Below, piece by piece: positions 1 through 8,105 of a stretch of 64,000 nucleotides of DNA. The DNA is taken from positions 1 through 64,000 of the IMG/VR virus record IMGVR_UViG_3300037391_000010; one strand, 5' to 3'. Below the pieces are notes generated by a model that did not search any database, was not told where the DNA came from, and worked only from the letters and a program-made list of their open reading frames with translations. Every line of letters starts with the position of its first letter. The stretch's first letter is position 1. This DNA comes from a virus. A program made the translations under genes and the position numbers.

Positions 1-31
1 AACCACAAACCACTTCTGTTCTAGGAGATTT

Positions 32-1078
32 ATGAAGAAATTGCTCATCGCATCTCTCGTGTTGGTTTCTACATACGGCTTTGCCGATGATGCCACGGAT
101 GCCTACTGTAAGTACGTGGCGGAACAGGCTATGGCTCAACGGGACATACTTCGGACACCCAACGCTGTTGTGGGACCGATTCAGCCGAGTACAGGCACGT
201 CCCCTCAGATGGTTTTTGGACTCACCAACAGCCTGTCAAACGACCGCAAGGCGGGGTTGACCATGCAAGCCGCCAAAACTCAATGTGCCCTATACATCGT
301 CGCAGCCGATGCTCAGCAGCGCATTTTCTTTGCGCTCCCCAGCCTTGAGAAGGATGTTTTACGGCATCGGTTGGCGCTAATTGACCGAGCATCCAACCAG
401 CTTGACGCCTTGATCGCCCAGAACATGAAGCTCGTTGAGGCTCAAAATTTGACGAAACCTGCGGTATATTCTTTGCAGGCCGCAAAGATGCGGCTCGACA
501 CCACACGGACTGAGGCGTTAACGGGAATTGCCTCACCTTACGTGCCCAAGCTCAGCACGACGCCTCTTCGAGAATTGGTAGGCGAAAAGCTATTGGCTGA
601 GACGAACAACCAGCGAGCCGTTAACAAACTGAATAAACAGAATAGCTGGGATGTTCAAATCGATGTTGGCGGGCATAAGCAACTCTCTCAGGCTACAACA
701 GGGAGCATGGGGGCTTACGGAGGGTTTAACCTTACCTACAATCTTGGTCGAACGGCTGCCGACAGGCATTTGGACAACTCGGTAGCGGCATACGATCAGT
801 GGAAGGCGACCCAATTCGATGACGTTGCACAACAAGCCAGCATCTTGAAACAGCAGATGGTGGAAACCGTTAAAATTCAGGAAGGGCAACTTCAGGTTTT
901 GCAGGCTCATGATGCCGACATTTCGGTCCAGCTTCAGTCATTGGAGGGGGTCGATACCGCCGCCGCTCTTTCGTTTAAGAACCAGTTACTCGCCGATCAA
1001 ATAGTTCTGGCTGTGGATGTGGATGACATTAAATTCCGCATATCGGAACTGCAACAGTACATCGCAGACAACTTCTAG
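32..1078 (+). CDS. Exported TolC-like outer-membrane channel protein (putative)
   Basis: The 348-residue product starts with a clear signal peptide (MKK, hydrophobic core, likely cut after Ala18). The mature part has long amphipathic helices (about residues 80-200 and 245-345) on both sides of a short glycine/aromatic beta stretch near residues 205-240 (GGFNLTYNLGR). This helix-strand-helix order is that of one structural repeat of the TolC/OprM efflux channel family, although the protein is shorter than usual TolC (about 430-490 residues). AGGAGA lies 4 bases before the ATG. It is followed after 9 bases by a small Cys/His protein and then an OmpA-like exported protein, so the phage seems to send a set of proteins to the envelope. 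Family assignment rests on pattern only; a coiled-coil periplasmic protein is the alternative. Confidence 0.5.
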   Translation: MKKLLIASLVLVSTYGFADDATDAYCKYVAEQAMAQRDILRTPNAVVGPIQPSTGTSPQMVFGLTNSLSNDRKAGLTMQAAKTQCALYIVAADAQQRIFFALPSLEKDVLRHRLALIDRASNQLDALIAQNMKLVEAQNLTKPAVYSLQAAKMRLDTTRTEALTGIASPYVPKLSTTPLRELVGEKLLAETNNQRAVNKLNKQNSWDVQIDVGGHKQLSQATTGSMGAYGGFNLTYNLGRTAADRHLDNSVAAYDQWKATQFDDVAQQASILKQQMVETVKIQEGQLQVLQAHDADISVQLQSLEGVDTAAALSFKNQLLADQIVLAVDVDDIKFRISELQQYIADNF

Positions 1079-1087
1079 GAGAGTGAC

Positions 1088-1315
1088 ATGGATACGGCAG
1101 TAGCAAGAGTGCACGATTTTCTCAACCCCTCCGATGACCAACGAGCGACCTGCGAATGCGGGAAGGAACTCCGTTGGTGCGGCCTAAAAAAGAAGTGGTT
1201 CCACGTCCACAACCTCATGACTTTCTGCACGGGGCGGGCCTTCGACGAGAACCACAACGACGAGCCAAAGGGCCATCCAGTTTCGGATTGTGTACATACC
1301 ACCAACGTGCTATAG
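1088..1315 (+). CDS. Small Cys/His-rich protein, possible zinc binder
   Basis: A 75-residue protein begins 9 bases after the preceding stop, with AGGAGA as ribosome binding site overlapping that stop. It carries Cys22, Cys24, Cys31, His39, His41 and Cys47, a spacing that could hold one zinc ion. No signal peptide or membrane segment is visible, so unlike its neighbours it probably stays in the cytoplasm. I do not recognise the family. Confidence 0.6.
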   Translation: MDTAVARVHDFLNPSDDQRATCECGKELRWCGLKKKWFHVHNLMTFCTGRAFDENHNDEPKGHPVSDCVHTTNVL

Positions 1316-1392
1316 TGGAACTGCACTGGTAGTGGTAATATTTTCATTGAACCGAAGTAATTTGACTCCCCGAGAGGGAAAAGGAAAAGAAA

Positions 1393-2943
1393 ATGAATTT
1401 CAAGCGTAACTGTTTCACCATCGTTGCAACGTTGATTCTTTCGTGTGCGTCGGCTCTCGCATGGAACTGCTCCGATCCGCTGGCTTCACGAGTGGACGTA
1501 GGGACAACCAATCCGGGCGGCTCGGCGGGTAGCGGCGACGGTCAATGGTTCCTCGGTACAGGCTCCGAGGGCATCAAAGGTGACTATTACGTTTGTCAAG
1601 TCCCCAAGAAGACCACTGGCGGCGGCACTCCGACCACCACAAACACCAACACGAACACCAACAACAACACCAACCAACAGACTCAGGGTCAGGGTCAGTC
1701 TCAAGGCCAAGGCCAATCTCAGGGACAGACCGCTAATGGCGGCTCGGCGTCCAGCACTGCCACTGGTGGAAACGCCACGGGCGGCAATGCGACTGGTGGT
1801 TCGGTAAGTGGCTCGGGCAACTCTTCGTCCAAGTCTGGCGTGTCCAACAGCGGCAACTCGACTGCAACAGGCGGTGCGGGTGGGGCTGGTGGTGCAGGTG
1901 GAGCGGGCGGTTCCGTTCAAGGTTCTGGTAACTCTACGGTCAAGAACACGAACAACGTGAACACGACTGTGGCTCCCGTAATCACTTCGACGAACAAGCT
2001 GAGCAACAGCGGCAATTCGTCCAACACGAACACCAACACCGCGAACGGCGGCACGTCCAACGCCAACGGTAACGGTTCGAACAACCAGACTTCGGCTTCG
2101 TCCAACCAGACGCAATCGAACTCTTCGACCAATGCCAACCAGTCGTCCGCTTCAAACCAAGCGAACGGCAACGGCAGCAACTCGAACAACACCACGAACA
2201 ATATCGCGGCTCCGAAGATTCCAGTGCCTACCGCGTATGCTCCGACTACCATCCCTACGTCGCCTTGTTTGAAGGGCTACGAAGCGGGTGGGCAGGGTGC
2301 AGCGTTCGGTTTCGCTCTCGGCGGCAGCAAGGTTGACAAGAACTGCCAGATGCTCGAACTGGCACGCTCTTTCGACTCCATGAACGAACGTCTGGCTGGC
2401 TGCAAGGTCAAGGTCGCCGCCGCTGAACGTATCGCGAAGAACGCTGGTGTCACGATTGAAGACTGTATGCAGCACGAGATGATCGACGCTCCTATCGCCG
2501 TCGTGCCGCCTGCTCCTCCAGTTGCTCCTCAGCCGACGTTCATTGTGATCCCACAGCAGCCGACAGCGACTCCAGTGGTGCCAGTAGTTCCCGTCCCCGT
2601 CATCACCGAGAGCATCCCTGTTGGCATCTGCACCTTTGCCAGCAAGACTCAATGCGTGCCTAAGGGCGGCGATGCGGCTCTCGTCGATCCTTCGCGTCCG
2701 ACATCGGTCTGTAAGGAAATGATCGCTGCGGCTGTGGCGGAATTGAAACTCCACCCCGGGTATGTGATCGTCCTTCGCGGGAACAAGAACCCCTCGGAAG
2801 ATGCTCTTCTGCCAGTCACTCGCGCAAATCGCGTGAAACAGCAGTTCATCACGAGCGGCGTACCTTCGGGCAAGCTCAAGACCGAAGTTGGCAACGGCGA
2901 TACTCGCACCGTCGAGATCACGCTGGTTCCGTCGTCGAACTAA
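1393..2943 (+). CDS. Exported low-complexity protein with OmpA-like C-terminal domain
   Basis: The 516-residue product has a signal peptide (cut probably after Ala-Leu-Ala at residue 23), a short Cys-containing N-terminal part, a low-complexity middle (about residues 75-270) made of NTNT, QGQGQSQ, GGAGGAGG and SNSGNS runs, then a Cys-containing linker with proline/valine runs. The last 80 residues (from about 439) resemble the OmpA-like peptidoglycan-binding fold: a helix, a buried VIVLRG strand, TRANRVKQQF in place of the usual RA..V helix, GVPSGKL, and a final VEITLVP strand. Key peptidoglycan-contact residues of OmpA are not clearly kept. The flexible spacer may let it span the periplasm or sit at the cell surface. 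It ends the first transcription unit, since a terminator follows. Confidence 0.6.
   Translation: MNFKRNCFTIVATLILSCASALAWNCSDPLASRVDVGTTNPGGSAGSGDGQWFLGTGSEGIKGDYYVCQVPKKTTGGGTPTTTNTNTNTNNNTNQQTQGQGQSQGQGQSQGQTANGGSASSTATGGNATGGNATGGSVSGSGNSSSKSGVSNSGNSTATGGAGGAGGAGGAGGSVQGSGNSTVKNTNNVNTTVAPVITSTNKLSNSGNSSNTNTNTANGGTSNANGNGSNNQTSASSNQTQSNSSTNANQSSASNQANGNGSNSNNTTNNIAAPKIPVPTAYAPTTIPTSPCLKGYEAGGQGAAFGFALGGSKVDKNCQMLELARSFDSMNERLAGCKVKVAAAERIAKNAGVTIEDCMQHEMIDAPIAVVPPAPPVAPQPTFIVIPQQPTATPVVPVVPVPVITESIPVGICTFASKTQCVPKGGDAALVDPSRPTSVCKEMIAAAVAELKLHPGYVIVLRGNKNPSEDALLPVTRANRVKQQFITSGVPSGKLKTEVGNGDTRTVEITLVPSSN
1618..2190 (+). repeat. Low-complexity coding repeats (NT, QG, GGA, SNSGNS units)
   Basis: Within the OmpA-like gene the DNA is a chain of short imperfect units encoding Asn-Thr, Gln-Gly, Gly-Gly-Ala and Ser-Asn-Ser-Gly-Asn stretches. 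Such runs are prone to length change by slipped replication. The repeats also produce long open frames on the opposite strand, which I regard as shadows. Confidence 0.75.
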
Positions 2944-2962
2944 TCCACCGCAGTCCCTCCCC

Positions 2963-2997
2963 AACCCCTCGCCGAAACTGGCGGGGGGTTTACTTTT
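2963..2997 (+). terminator. Intrinsic terminator after the exported-protein operon
   Basis: AACCCCTCGCC and GGCGGGGGGTT pair over 11 positions with one wobble pair around the loop GAAACT, followed by TTACTTTTG. It separates the envelope-protein unit from the next, which has its own -10 box. Confidence 0.75.
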
Positions 2998-3001
2998 GTG
3001 G

Positions 3002-3013
3002 TACTATCGATAT
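3002..3013 (+). promoter_or_regulatory. Probable -10 box of a leaderless transcript
   Basis: GGTACTAT (hexamer TACTAT, 3002-3007) stands 6 bases before the ATG at 3014. The same distance occurs at other genes of this window with a perfect TATAAT. No ribosome binding site precedes the ATG, so a leaderless mRNA is likely. No TTCCTA box is present 22 bases upstream. Confidence 0.4.
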
Positions 3014-3286
3014 ATGCAACGACACGACCTGAAAACATGGCCGAAGCAGTTCTGTGCCATCCTCGCAGGTAGCAAGCGGTATGAACTTCGAGTCAACGAC
3101 CGCAACTTTCAAGAAGGCGACGAGTTGATGCTGCTGGAATGGGACCCCAAGGCAGAGAAGTACACGGGGCGGCACATCCTGACGACCGTGACGTATATGA
3201 CTCGGGGAGGGGAGTTCGGGCTACCCGAAAATCTGTGCGTAATGTCGCTCCAGTTGCAGTATTGGAATATAGGAGCTACCGCGTGA
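3014..3286 (+). CDS. DUF3850 / ASCH-like protein
   Basis: A 90-residue protein opening with MQRHDLKTWPKQF and containing AGSKRYELRVNDRNF and GDELMLLEWDPK. This is the signature of DUF3850, a small PUA/ASCH-fold family thought to bind RNA or nucleic acid, common in phages and plasmids. I place the start at 3014, just downstream of the terminator and the -10 box, because an in-frame upstream ATG lies inside the previous gene. Its stop overlaps the GTG of the next gene by four bases (GTGA). The molecular role in phage is not known. Confidence 0.75.
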   Translation: MQRHDLKTWPKQFCAILAGSKRYELRVNDRNFQEGDELMLLEWDPKAEKYTGRHILTTVTYMTRGGEFGLPENLCVMSLQLQYWNIGATA

Positions 3287-3849
3287 GAAATCGAACCAAG
3301 CAGGGCTTAATCCTCGAAAAGATTCTGCACAACCTCAAATGGCGTTGGCTGCTCTGTTGGAAAGGCAACTCTGCCGACAGTGAATGGGGTGGGGCCTACG
3401 ATTGCGCCTGCTGTATCACCTATTTCAACAACCCAGACGTAAGTGATTGCGGTTGTCCATGTCACCGTCGCATCGAGGCGATGGCGTCCACGCCCGAAAC
3501 GTTGTACTTCCTGCTGGCTCTAGAGGCTGCGGGGGAGATTCCATTCGTCCCCAAGGACTACCCCGATTGGATGACATACAATCGCAAGCTCAAGCGGGAG
3601 CACGATGTCTGGCGTAAGAACGGGAATCCTAATGCGGGCACCAAAGAAGACATCTCCAAGTGCTGTGAAGCCTGCAAGATGGTTGCTGAGATGGAAGTCC
3701 GATTCCAAGAGCACCAGAAAGACCCCAAGAACCAGTGCGGCAAGCCGTGCCACGTCTGTGACGAGGCCAATGCCGCTCACGCAGCCGAGCTAAAGGAGAT
3801 CAAACTCATCTCCAAAAAGCTTGCCCGCATGAAGAAAAAGAGAGACTAA
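3283..3849 (+). CDS. Cysteine-rich hypothetical protein
   Basis: The start is GTG at 3283: AGGAG stands 7 bases upstream and the GTGA overlap couples it to the DUF3850 gene. The 188-residue product is rich in cysteine: a CACC...CGCPCH cluster in the first third and CCEAC...CGKPCHVC further on, which together look like two zinc-binding knuckles. The C-terminus is lysine-rich and helical (KKLARMKKKRD). The stop overlaps the ATG of the phosphatase gene. Family not recognised. Confidence 0.65.
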   Translation: MRNRTKQGLILEKILHNLKWRWLLCWKGNSADSEWGGAYDCACCITYFNNPDVSDCGCPCHRRIEAMASTPETLYFLLALEAAGEIPFVPKDYPDWMTYNRKLKREHDVWRKNGNPNAGTKEDISKCCEACKMVAEMEVRFQEHQKDPKNQCGKPCHVCDEANAAHAAELKEIKLISKKLARMKKKRD

Positions 3850-4640
3850 TGAGCAAGCGTAAGAGCAAGCAGGCGGTTAGCCGCCCCATGGTGTTGACGG
3901 GTGCCACGAATAAGGGGATGCGGAGCTATCAGGAAGACCGCCATCTGATGATCTCTGCTGAAGAAGGCTTGATTATGGTCGTCATGGATGGTCATGGCGA
4001 TGCGGGCTGCGCTATCGAATTGGAGAGCAAATTCTGCGAGGTTTGGGATTCTGTTTTCTCTCCTGAGAAGAGCCCCGATTTTCTGTTCAAGGAACTCTTC
4101 GATAAGTTCGATACGCTGACATCTGGCATGGAGAGCGGTTCTACTATGAGCGTTGCCTTCATCCCGAAGGCCAACACGGGAAAGGAAACCAAAGTTCACG
4201 TAGCCATCCTCGGCGACTCCCCTGTGATCGTGCAGCAACCAGATGGGACATTTCATGTCAGCCCTGAACACAACGTCCGCACTAACATGGCGGAACGTGC
4301 AGCGGCTCAGGCACGCGGCGGGTACTATTCCCAGAACGGCTACATCTGCTACGGCCCTGAGGGGCACGGGTTGCAGATGAGCCGCGCTTTCGGTGACCGC
4401 GATCTAGGTAGGATTCTCTGCCGCCAGCCAGAGGTCTATACGGTTGATTTGGGTGGGTGGGTTCTGGTAGGATCGGATGGGTTGCTGTCCCCGGGGCACG
4501 ATGAGTCTGGGGTGCAGATGCTTCTCGATATCGTCAAGATGATCGAAGAGCAGGATGCCAACGCCAAGGAACTCGTCGATTATGCTGTTGCGGTGCCTAC
4601 GGGCGATAATGTAACATGTATACTATGGCGACGGTCATAG
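3849..4640 (+). CDS. PP2C-family (PPM) serine/threonine protein phosphatase
   Basis: The 263-residue product contains the PPM motifs in order: GMRSYQEDRH (Arg25, Glu29, Asp30), VVMDGHGD (Asp47), SGSTMSVAF, LGDSP, SRAFGDRDLG, GSDGL (Asp210) and GDNVT (Asp253). These supply the two-metal centre and phosphate-binding Arg, so an active Mn/Mg-dependent phosphatase is expected. Length is that of a lone bacterial PP2C domain, with no membrane or sensor part. It starts at the TAATG junction with the upstream gene and overlaps the next by 25 bases. Reversing host Ser/Thr phosphorylation, for instance by a defence kinase, is one inferred role; metabolic control is another. Confidence 0.9.
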   Translation: MSKRKSKQAVSRPMVLTGATNKGMRSYQEDRHLMISAEEGLIMVVMDGHGDAGCAIELESKFCEVWDSVFSPEKSPDFLFKELFDKFDTLTSGMESGSTMSVAFIPKANTGKETKVHVAILGDSPVIVQQPDGTFHVSPEHNVRTNMAERAAAQARGGYYSQNGYICYGPEGHGLQMSRAFGDRDLGRILCRQPEVYTVDLGGWVLVGSDGLLSPGHDESGVQMLLDIVKMIEEQDANAKELVDYAVAVPTGDNVTCILWRRS

Positions 4641-5164
4641 GGACAAAGGTCTGTTTGCAGTGCGAGCGGGAAAAGAATTTACCCGACGATTTTTGGCGGC
4701 ATAAAGGTCGGAAAGATGGGTTTGCCGAACGCTGCAAGGCGTGCTGCAAGAAGAATTACGATGATGACCCCGAGTATCATCGACAAGTCTCTCGCGATTC
4801 CCACGTTCGCCACAGGGATAAAGAAAACGCCGAGAGCAGAGCACGGTTCAAAGCTATGCTCGTGGATGAGCCCGAGCGGATTTTGTGGTACAAGGCGAAG
4901 GAACGGGCACGGGCGTTAAAGCTGCCGTTTACCCTGACGGTTGATGACCTTGTAATTCCCGAATTTTGCCCTGTTCTGGGCATCCCGTTGATCCACGGCA
5001 AAGGTAAATGGCACGCCAACTCTCCGACTGTTGATCGAAGGATTCCAGAACTAGGCTATACCAAGGGTAATGCACGAGTCATTTCATGGCGTGCGAACGA
5101 CCTGAAGAAAGATGGCACATTGGAAGAGTTTCAAAAAATCGTCGCTTACATGGAGTCGATATGA
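4616..5164 (+). CDS. HNH endonuclease, recombination-endonuclease-VII-like
   Basis: The 182-residue product has an N-terminal zinc knuckle (Cys13/Cys16, Cys40/Cys43, with F..HKGRKDGF between) and a C-terminal half typical of phage HNH proteins: FCPVLGIPL, then SPTVDRRIPELGYTKGNARV and SWRANDLKKDGT. The usual DRID..GY..GN motif is present as DRR. It is probably a free-standing homing or debranching nuclease. It starts inside the PP2C gene (25-base overlap; ATG 4625 is an alternative start) and ends at an ATGA overlap. Confidence 0.75.
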   Translation: MYTMATVIGTKVCLQCEREKNLPDDFWRHKGRKDGFAERCKACCKKNYDDDPEYHRQVSRDSHVRHRDKENAESRARFKAMLVDEPERILWYKAKERARALKLPFTLTVDDLVIPEFCPVLGIPLIHGKGKWHANSPTVDRRIPELGYTKGNARVISWRANDLKKDGTLEEFQKIVAYMESI

Positions 5165-5448
5165 TTGATTGGGTCGCAGGTCTTTGGGCGTTCACGGGCA
5201 AAGAGAAGGATCGAGTGGGTAATCTCATTATTGAACCGGGGACAATTACCACCATTCACGGAAATTGGATACCGTTAGAATGTCTTCGAAAAATCGATGG
5301 TATGAAACTGACGCTTCGAACGCAAGCCCACTGGTACTTTCCTTCCTCTGGGCCGGGTCATTTCGCTCGTCCGTTCATTGTTTTTCTTCAACAACTCCGA
5401 TTATGGGCTGAAAAGTACAATTTGATTATTCTCAAGGCGGATTTCTAA
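5161..5448 (+). CDS. Hypothetical protein
   Basis: A 95-residue protein starts at ATG 5161, overlapping the upstream stop (ATGA), with GGAG eight bases away. It is beta-rich, with several tryptophans (WVAGLWAF, GNWIPLE, AHWYFPSSGPGHFARP) and no cysteine cluster. It ends one base before the helicase start, so it is part of the same transcript. Family not recognised. Confidence 0.6.
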   Translation: MIDWVAGLWAFTGKEKDRVGNLIIEPGTITTIHGNWIPLECLRKIDGMKLTLRTQAHWYFPSSGPGHFARPFIVFLQQLRLWAEKYNLIILKADF

Positions 5449-5449
5449 G

Positions 5450-7447
5450 ATGCAACTCAATGAAGAACAGACGCTCGCGGTTGAACACCCGCTGAACGAG
5501 CCCGCCTGCCTCATCGCAGGTGCGGGCAGCGGCAAGACTCGTGTGCTCACGGAGCGTGTTCGCCACTTAATGGGCAAGATGAACGTCGTTCCTAAGCGCA
5601 TTTGTGCAGTGACGTTCACCAACAAAGCCGCAGGTGAACTCCTGACCCGTTTGGGGCTCGACACAAATCAGACCCCGCATCTGAATCCTCGTGTATCCAC
5701 CATCCACTCTCTGGCCTTGTCCGCTATCCGCAAGAACCCCCCAGCTTTCAGCATCGAGGGTGAGTTCACGCTGAAACCTAAAGTTTCTCCATTGGATGAT
5801 TACGATCAGAGTCAGATGATGAAGAAGATCATCGAGCGGGGGAAAATCACGGATACTAACCCATGGCGTGTCTTGGAGAACATCTCATTTCATCGAGCCC
5901 GTGGCGTAGGCTTTATGTCGGATTACACGGAAGAGATTGCTGCGGAAGCCGAGACGATGCATGGCGGATACCATGCAATGGGTGAGACCGAGTTATGCTT
6001 GTGGAAGCTATACGAAGAAGAAAAGGCACGTAATTCGGTCGTGGACTTCGACGATATGCTGCACCTGACGGTGCGCCGATTCCGCAGAGACGCCAAGTGG
6101 CGTGGAGCTATTCAGGCGATGTGGGATCATGTCCTGATGGACGAGGCTCAGGACACAAACCCCGTACAGTGGGAGTTTGTCAACTCACTACTCGGTCCTG
6201 ACAACATGAACATCTACGTGGTCGGCGACATGAGTCAGTCGATCTACGGCTTCAACGGCGCGGTGCCCGCTATCCTGAAGGACTTCAGCGAGAACTGGCG
6301 TGGCGTCCAGCCTAAGTTGTACCGCATCGCACGCAATCACCGCAGCGGCCAAAAGATCGTGGACATGGCGAATGCCATTCAGAACAAGATGACCCGCACC
6401 ATCCCGCTCAAAATGGAAAGCTGGCGAGGGATGAACGGAGAAAAGGGTAAAATCGAGGTTATTCGCGGTACATTTTCGCGGGACATTGCAGCCGAGATTG
6501 CCCTTGAGATTTTCAAAGATAACGAAAAGTTCTTGCGGGATGCGAAAACGGTCGCCGAAGGGGGAACGCCCCGAGAGTCGGCAGCGAGACCGATCTCCTA
6601 TCGTGAAAATTGTATCCTCGTTCGAGCAGCCATCCAGATTCGTGACATTGAAGCCGAACTGGTGAAGCGCAAAATCCCGTATGTCGTGCGCGGCGGTCGG
6701 GGACTTTTACAGACCGAAGAAGTGCGCGATGTGTTGTCGTACATGCGGCTGGCGACCAACCATAGGGATTTCATGGCGTTCGTTCGTGCAGCGGGCGTGC
6801 CTCGCAGAGGGTGCGGTGAAGTTGCGTTGGAAAAGATTCGAGCCGTCGCCAATGATAAATACGACGGCGACTTGGTTACCTCAGCGGAAGGCGATAAGAA
6901 TGCCAAGATAGCGTCCTTCGGCGGCATCGTGCGACTTCTCACACAATTCAATGAAGACCCAGTTGCGCTTTTGGAACGAACGCTCGCATTGACACAGTAT
7001 ACGAATTACATTGCCGACAAGTACAAGAGGGACAAAAACAAAGTTAAGACCAAGCTCGAAAATTTAGATCGGTTCGCCCAGCTTGTCGAGGGGATGGTAG
7101 CCGACATCAAGATGACTGCCGAGGACATCATTTTCCAGCTTACGCTTGACCGTCCGAAAGATGATGACGAATCCGGTGCGGTCACCATTAGCACCATCCA
7201 CAGCGCCAAGGGGCTCGAATGGAAGCGGGTCTACGTGGCAAACGTGGTGGAAAGCTCCCTCCCCCACAAGTTCTCGATGGGGAACGAGGACGAAATCGAG
7301 GAAGAAAGACGTTTGTTTTACGTGGCTTGCACGCGAGCACGCGACTACCTCAACCTGTGTCTCCCCGCCATGTACCAGCAGCCTGACTCCCCCAATGTAA
7401 TTATGTTAAAACCCTCTAGATTTCTAGCCGAAATCAGTGTAAACTAG
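5450..7447 (+). CDS. UvrD/Rep-like superfamily 1A DNA helicase
   Basis: The 665-residue product shows the SF1A series: Walker A AGAGSGKT (24-30), AVTFTNKAAGEL (motif Ia), VLMDEAQDTNPVQWEF (motif II, DEAQ instead of DEFQ), VVGDMSQSIYGFNGA (motif III), RNHRSGQKIV (motif IV), STIHSAKGLEWKRVYV (motif V) and EERRLFYVACTRARDYL (motif VI). Length and order match UvrD, Rep and PcrA without extra nuclease domain. It should unwind DNA 3' to 5' during replication or repair. It follows the 95-residue gene with one spacer base; a class A promoter lies over its 3' end for the next operon. Confidence 0.93.
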   Translation: MQLNEEQTLAVEHPLNEPACLIAGAGSGKTRVLTERVRHLMGKMNVVPKRICAVTFTNKAAGELLTRLGLDTNQTPHLNPRVSTIHSLALSAIRKNPPAFSIEGEFTLKPKVSPLDDYDQSQMMKKIIERGKITDTNPWRVLENISFHRARGVGFMSDYTEEIAAEAETMHGGYHAMGETELCLWKLYEEEKARNSVVDFDDMLHLTVRRFRRDAKWRGAIQAMWDHVLMDEAQDTNPVQWEFVNSLLGPDNMNIYVVGDMSQSIYGFNGAVPAILKDFSENWRGVQPKLYRIARNHRSGQKIVDMANAIQNKMTRTIPLKMESWRGMNGEKGKIEVIRGTFSRDIAAEIALEIFKDNEKFLRDAKTVAEGGTPRESAARPISYRENCILVRAAIQIRDIEAELVKRKIPYVVRGGRGLLQTEEVRDVLSYMRLATNHRDFMAFVRAAGVPRRGCGEVALEKIRAVANDKYDGDLVTSAEGDKNAKIASFGGIVRLLTQFNEDPVALLERTLALTQYTNYIADKYKRDKNKVKTKLENLDRFAQLVEGMVADIKMTAEDIIFQLTLDRPKDDDESGAVTISTIHSAKGLEWKRVYVANVVESSLPHKFSMGNEDEIEEERRLFYVACTRARDYLNLCLPAMYQQPDSPNVIMLKPSRFLAEISVN

Positions 7448-7454
7448 GTAGAAT
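7421..7454 (+). promoter_or_regulatory. Class A phage promoter (TTTCTA-N22-TAGAAT)
   Basis: TTTCTAGC (7421-7428) and GGTAGAATAG (hexamer 7449-7454) match the pattern TTYCTA, exactly 22 bases, TATAAT-like box seen at four other places. It overlaps the end of the helicase gene and would drive the small genes and the NAD+ salvage genes. Here a normal ribosome binding site (GGAGGGG) follows. Confidence 0.6.
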
Positions 7455-7470
7455 AGCACTGGAGGGGTAT

Positions 7471-7707
7471 ATGGCTACGAAAGCTAAGAAACAGCGGGCT
7501 TCCCGTCCGCAGGTCAGTCGTCTCGATTTTATTGGGACTCAGATGGCAAACTTCCTGCACGGCCTCAAGTACGACAATGGGCTACCCGCATTCAAGCGCG
7601 AGCAAGCCATCAAGTTGCAAGAACGGTGGGATTCCATCTGCGCCTTCCGCCTGAACAACCCCATCACGGCGTCGGATTTAGAAAAGGAATTGTTCCCCAA
7701 TGGCTAA
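7471..7707 (+). CDS. Hypothetical small basic protein
   Basis: A 78-residue protein with a Lys/Arg-rich start (ATKAKKQRASRPQ) and a helical body. It is the first gene behind the promoter at 7421-7454 and has GGAGGGG five bases before the ATG. It overlaps the next gene by 8 bases. No known family recognised. Confidence 0.65.
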   Translation: MATKAKKQRASRPQVSRLDFIGTQMANFLHGLKYDNGLPAFKREQAIKLQERWDSICAFRLNNPITASDLEKELFPNG

Positions 7708-7870
7708 ATCGAAGCCCTACGTCCTCGCCGAGGAAACCACGGATGGTGTAATCCGTGAATTTTTCGTGGACACGCCTGATGGTCGAATGAGCATCAAGGT
7801 GCCGAACTTCCTTTCTTACGCTGAGCAGAAACGGCGTATCGGCGTGATGTTGGGGGCACTCAATGGATAA
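7700..7870 (+). CDS. Hypothetical protein, 56 residues
   Basis: ATGGCTAA overlaps the previous stop. The product begins MAKSKPYVLAEETTDGV and continues as an acidic/basic mixed small protein ending MLGALNG. It is followed by an ATG that overlaps its own last codons. Tight overlaps on both sides and open frame length support it; no function can be inferred. Confidence 0.55.
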   Translation: MAKSKPYVLAEETTDGVIREFFVDTPDGRMSIKVPNFLSYAEQKRRIGVMLGALNG

Positions 7871-8105
7871 CCTGCGGAGCCTGTACACCAGTTGGGAAGT
7901 CTCGACCACTGAGGGGAACGATTTTTATCAAGAAGTGTCGAGGCTGCTCGAACCAATTTTCGAACGTGCCGTCGCCAAAAATATTCGCATCCGCGACCTC
8001 GCTCACACCATCAATAGTGTAGTGGGGGAATTAGAAGCGGTCCACAACCTCAAACGAAATTCCGAAGCGTACCATCGGGGGGAGAGACCAAGTGATAAAG
8101 CCTAG
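7863..8105 (+). CDS. Hypothetical small helical protein
   Basis: An 80-residue, mostly helical and charged protein with no cysteine or membrane segment. It overlaps the upstream gene by 8 bases and the NMN adenylyltransferase gene by 14, so it is co-translated with the NAD+ salvage genes. Family not recognised. Confidence 0.6.
   Translation: MDNLRSLYTSWEVSTTEGNDFYQEVSRLLEPIFERAVAKNIRIRDLAHTINSVVGELEAVHNLKRNSEAYHRGERPSDKA

Noticed and set aside
1640-2150. CRISPR-like array in the repeated region
   Set aside because: The units are short, in-frame codon repeats without regular spacers.
1486-2964. Long open frames on the minus strand over the Asn/Gly-rich gene
   Set aside because: They mirror the GC-skewed low-complexity codons of the plus-strand gene, which has a signal peptide, ribosome binding site and terminator; the mirrored products have no plausible fold.
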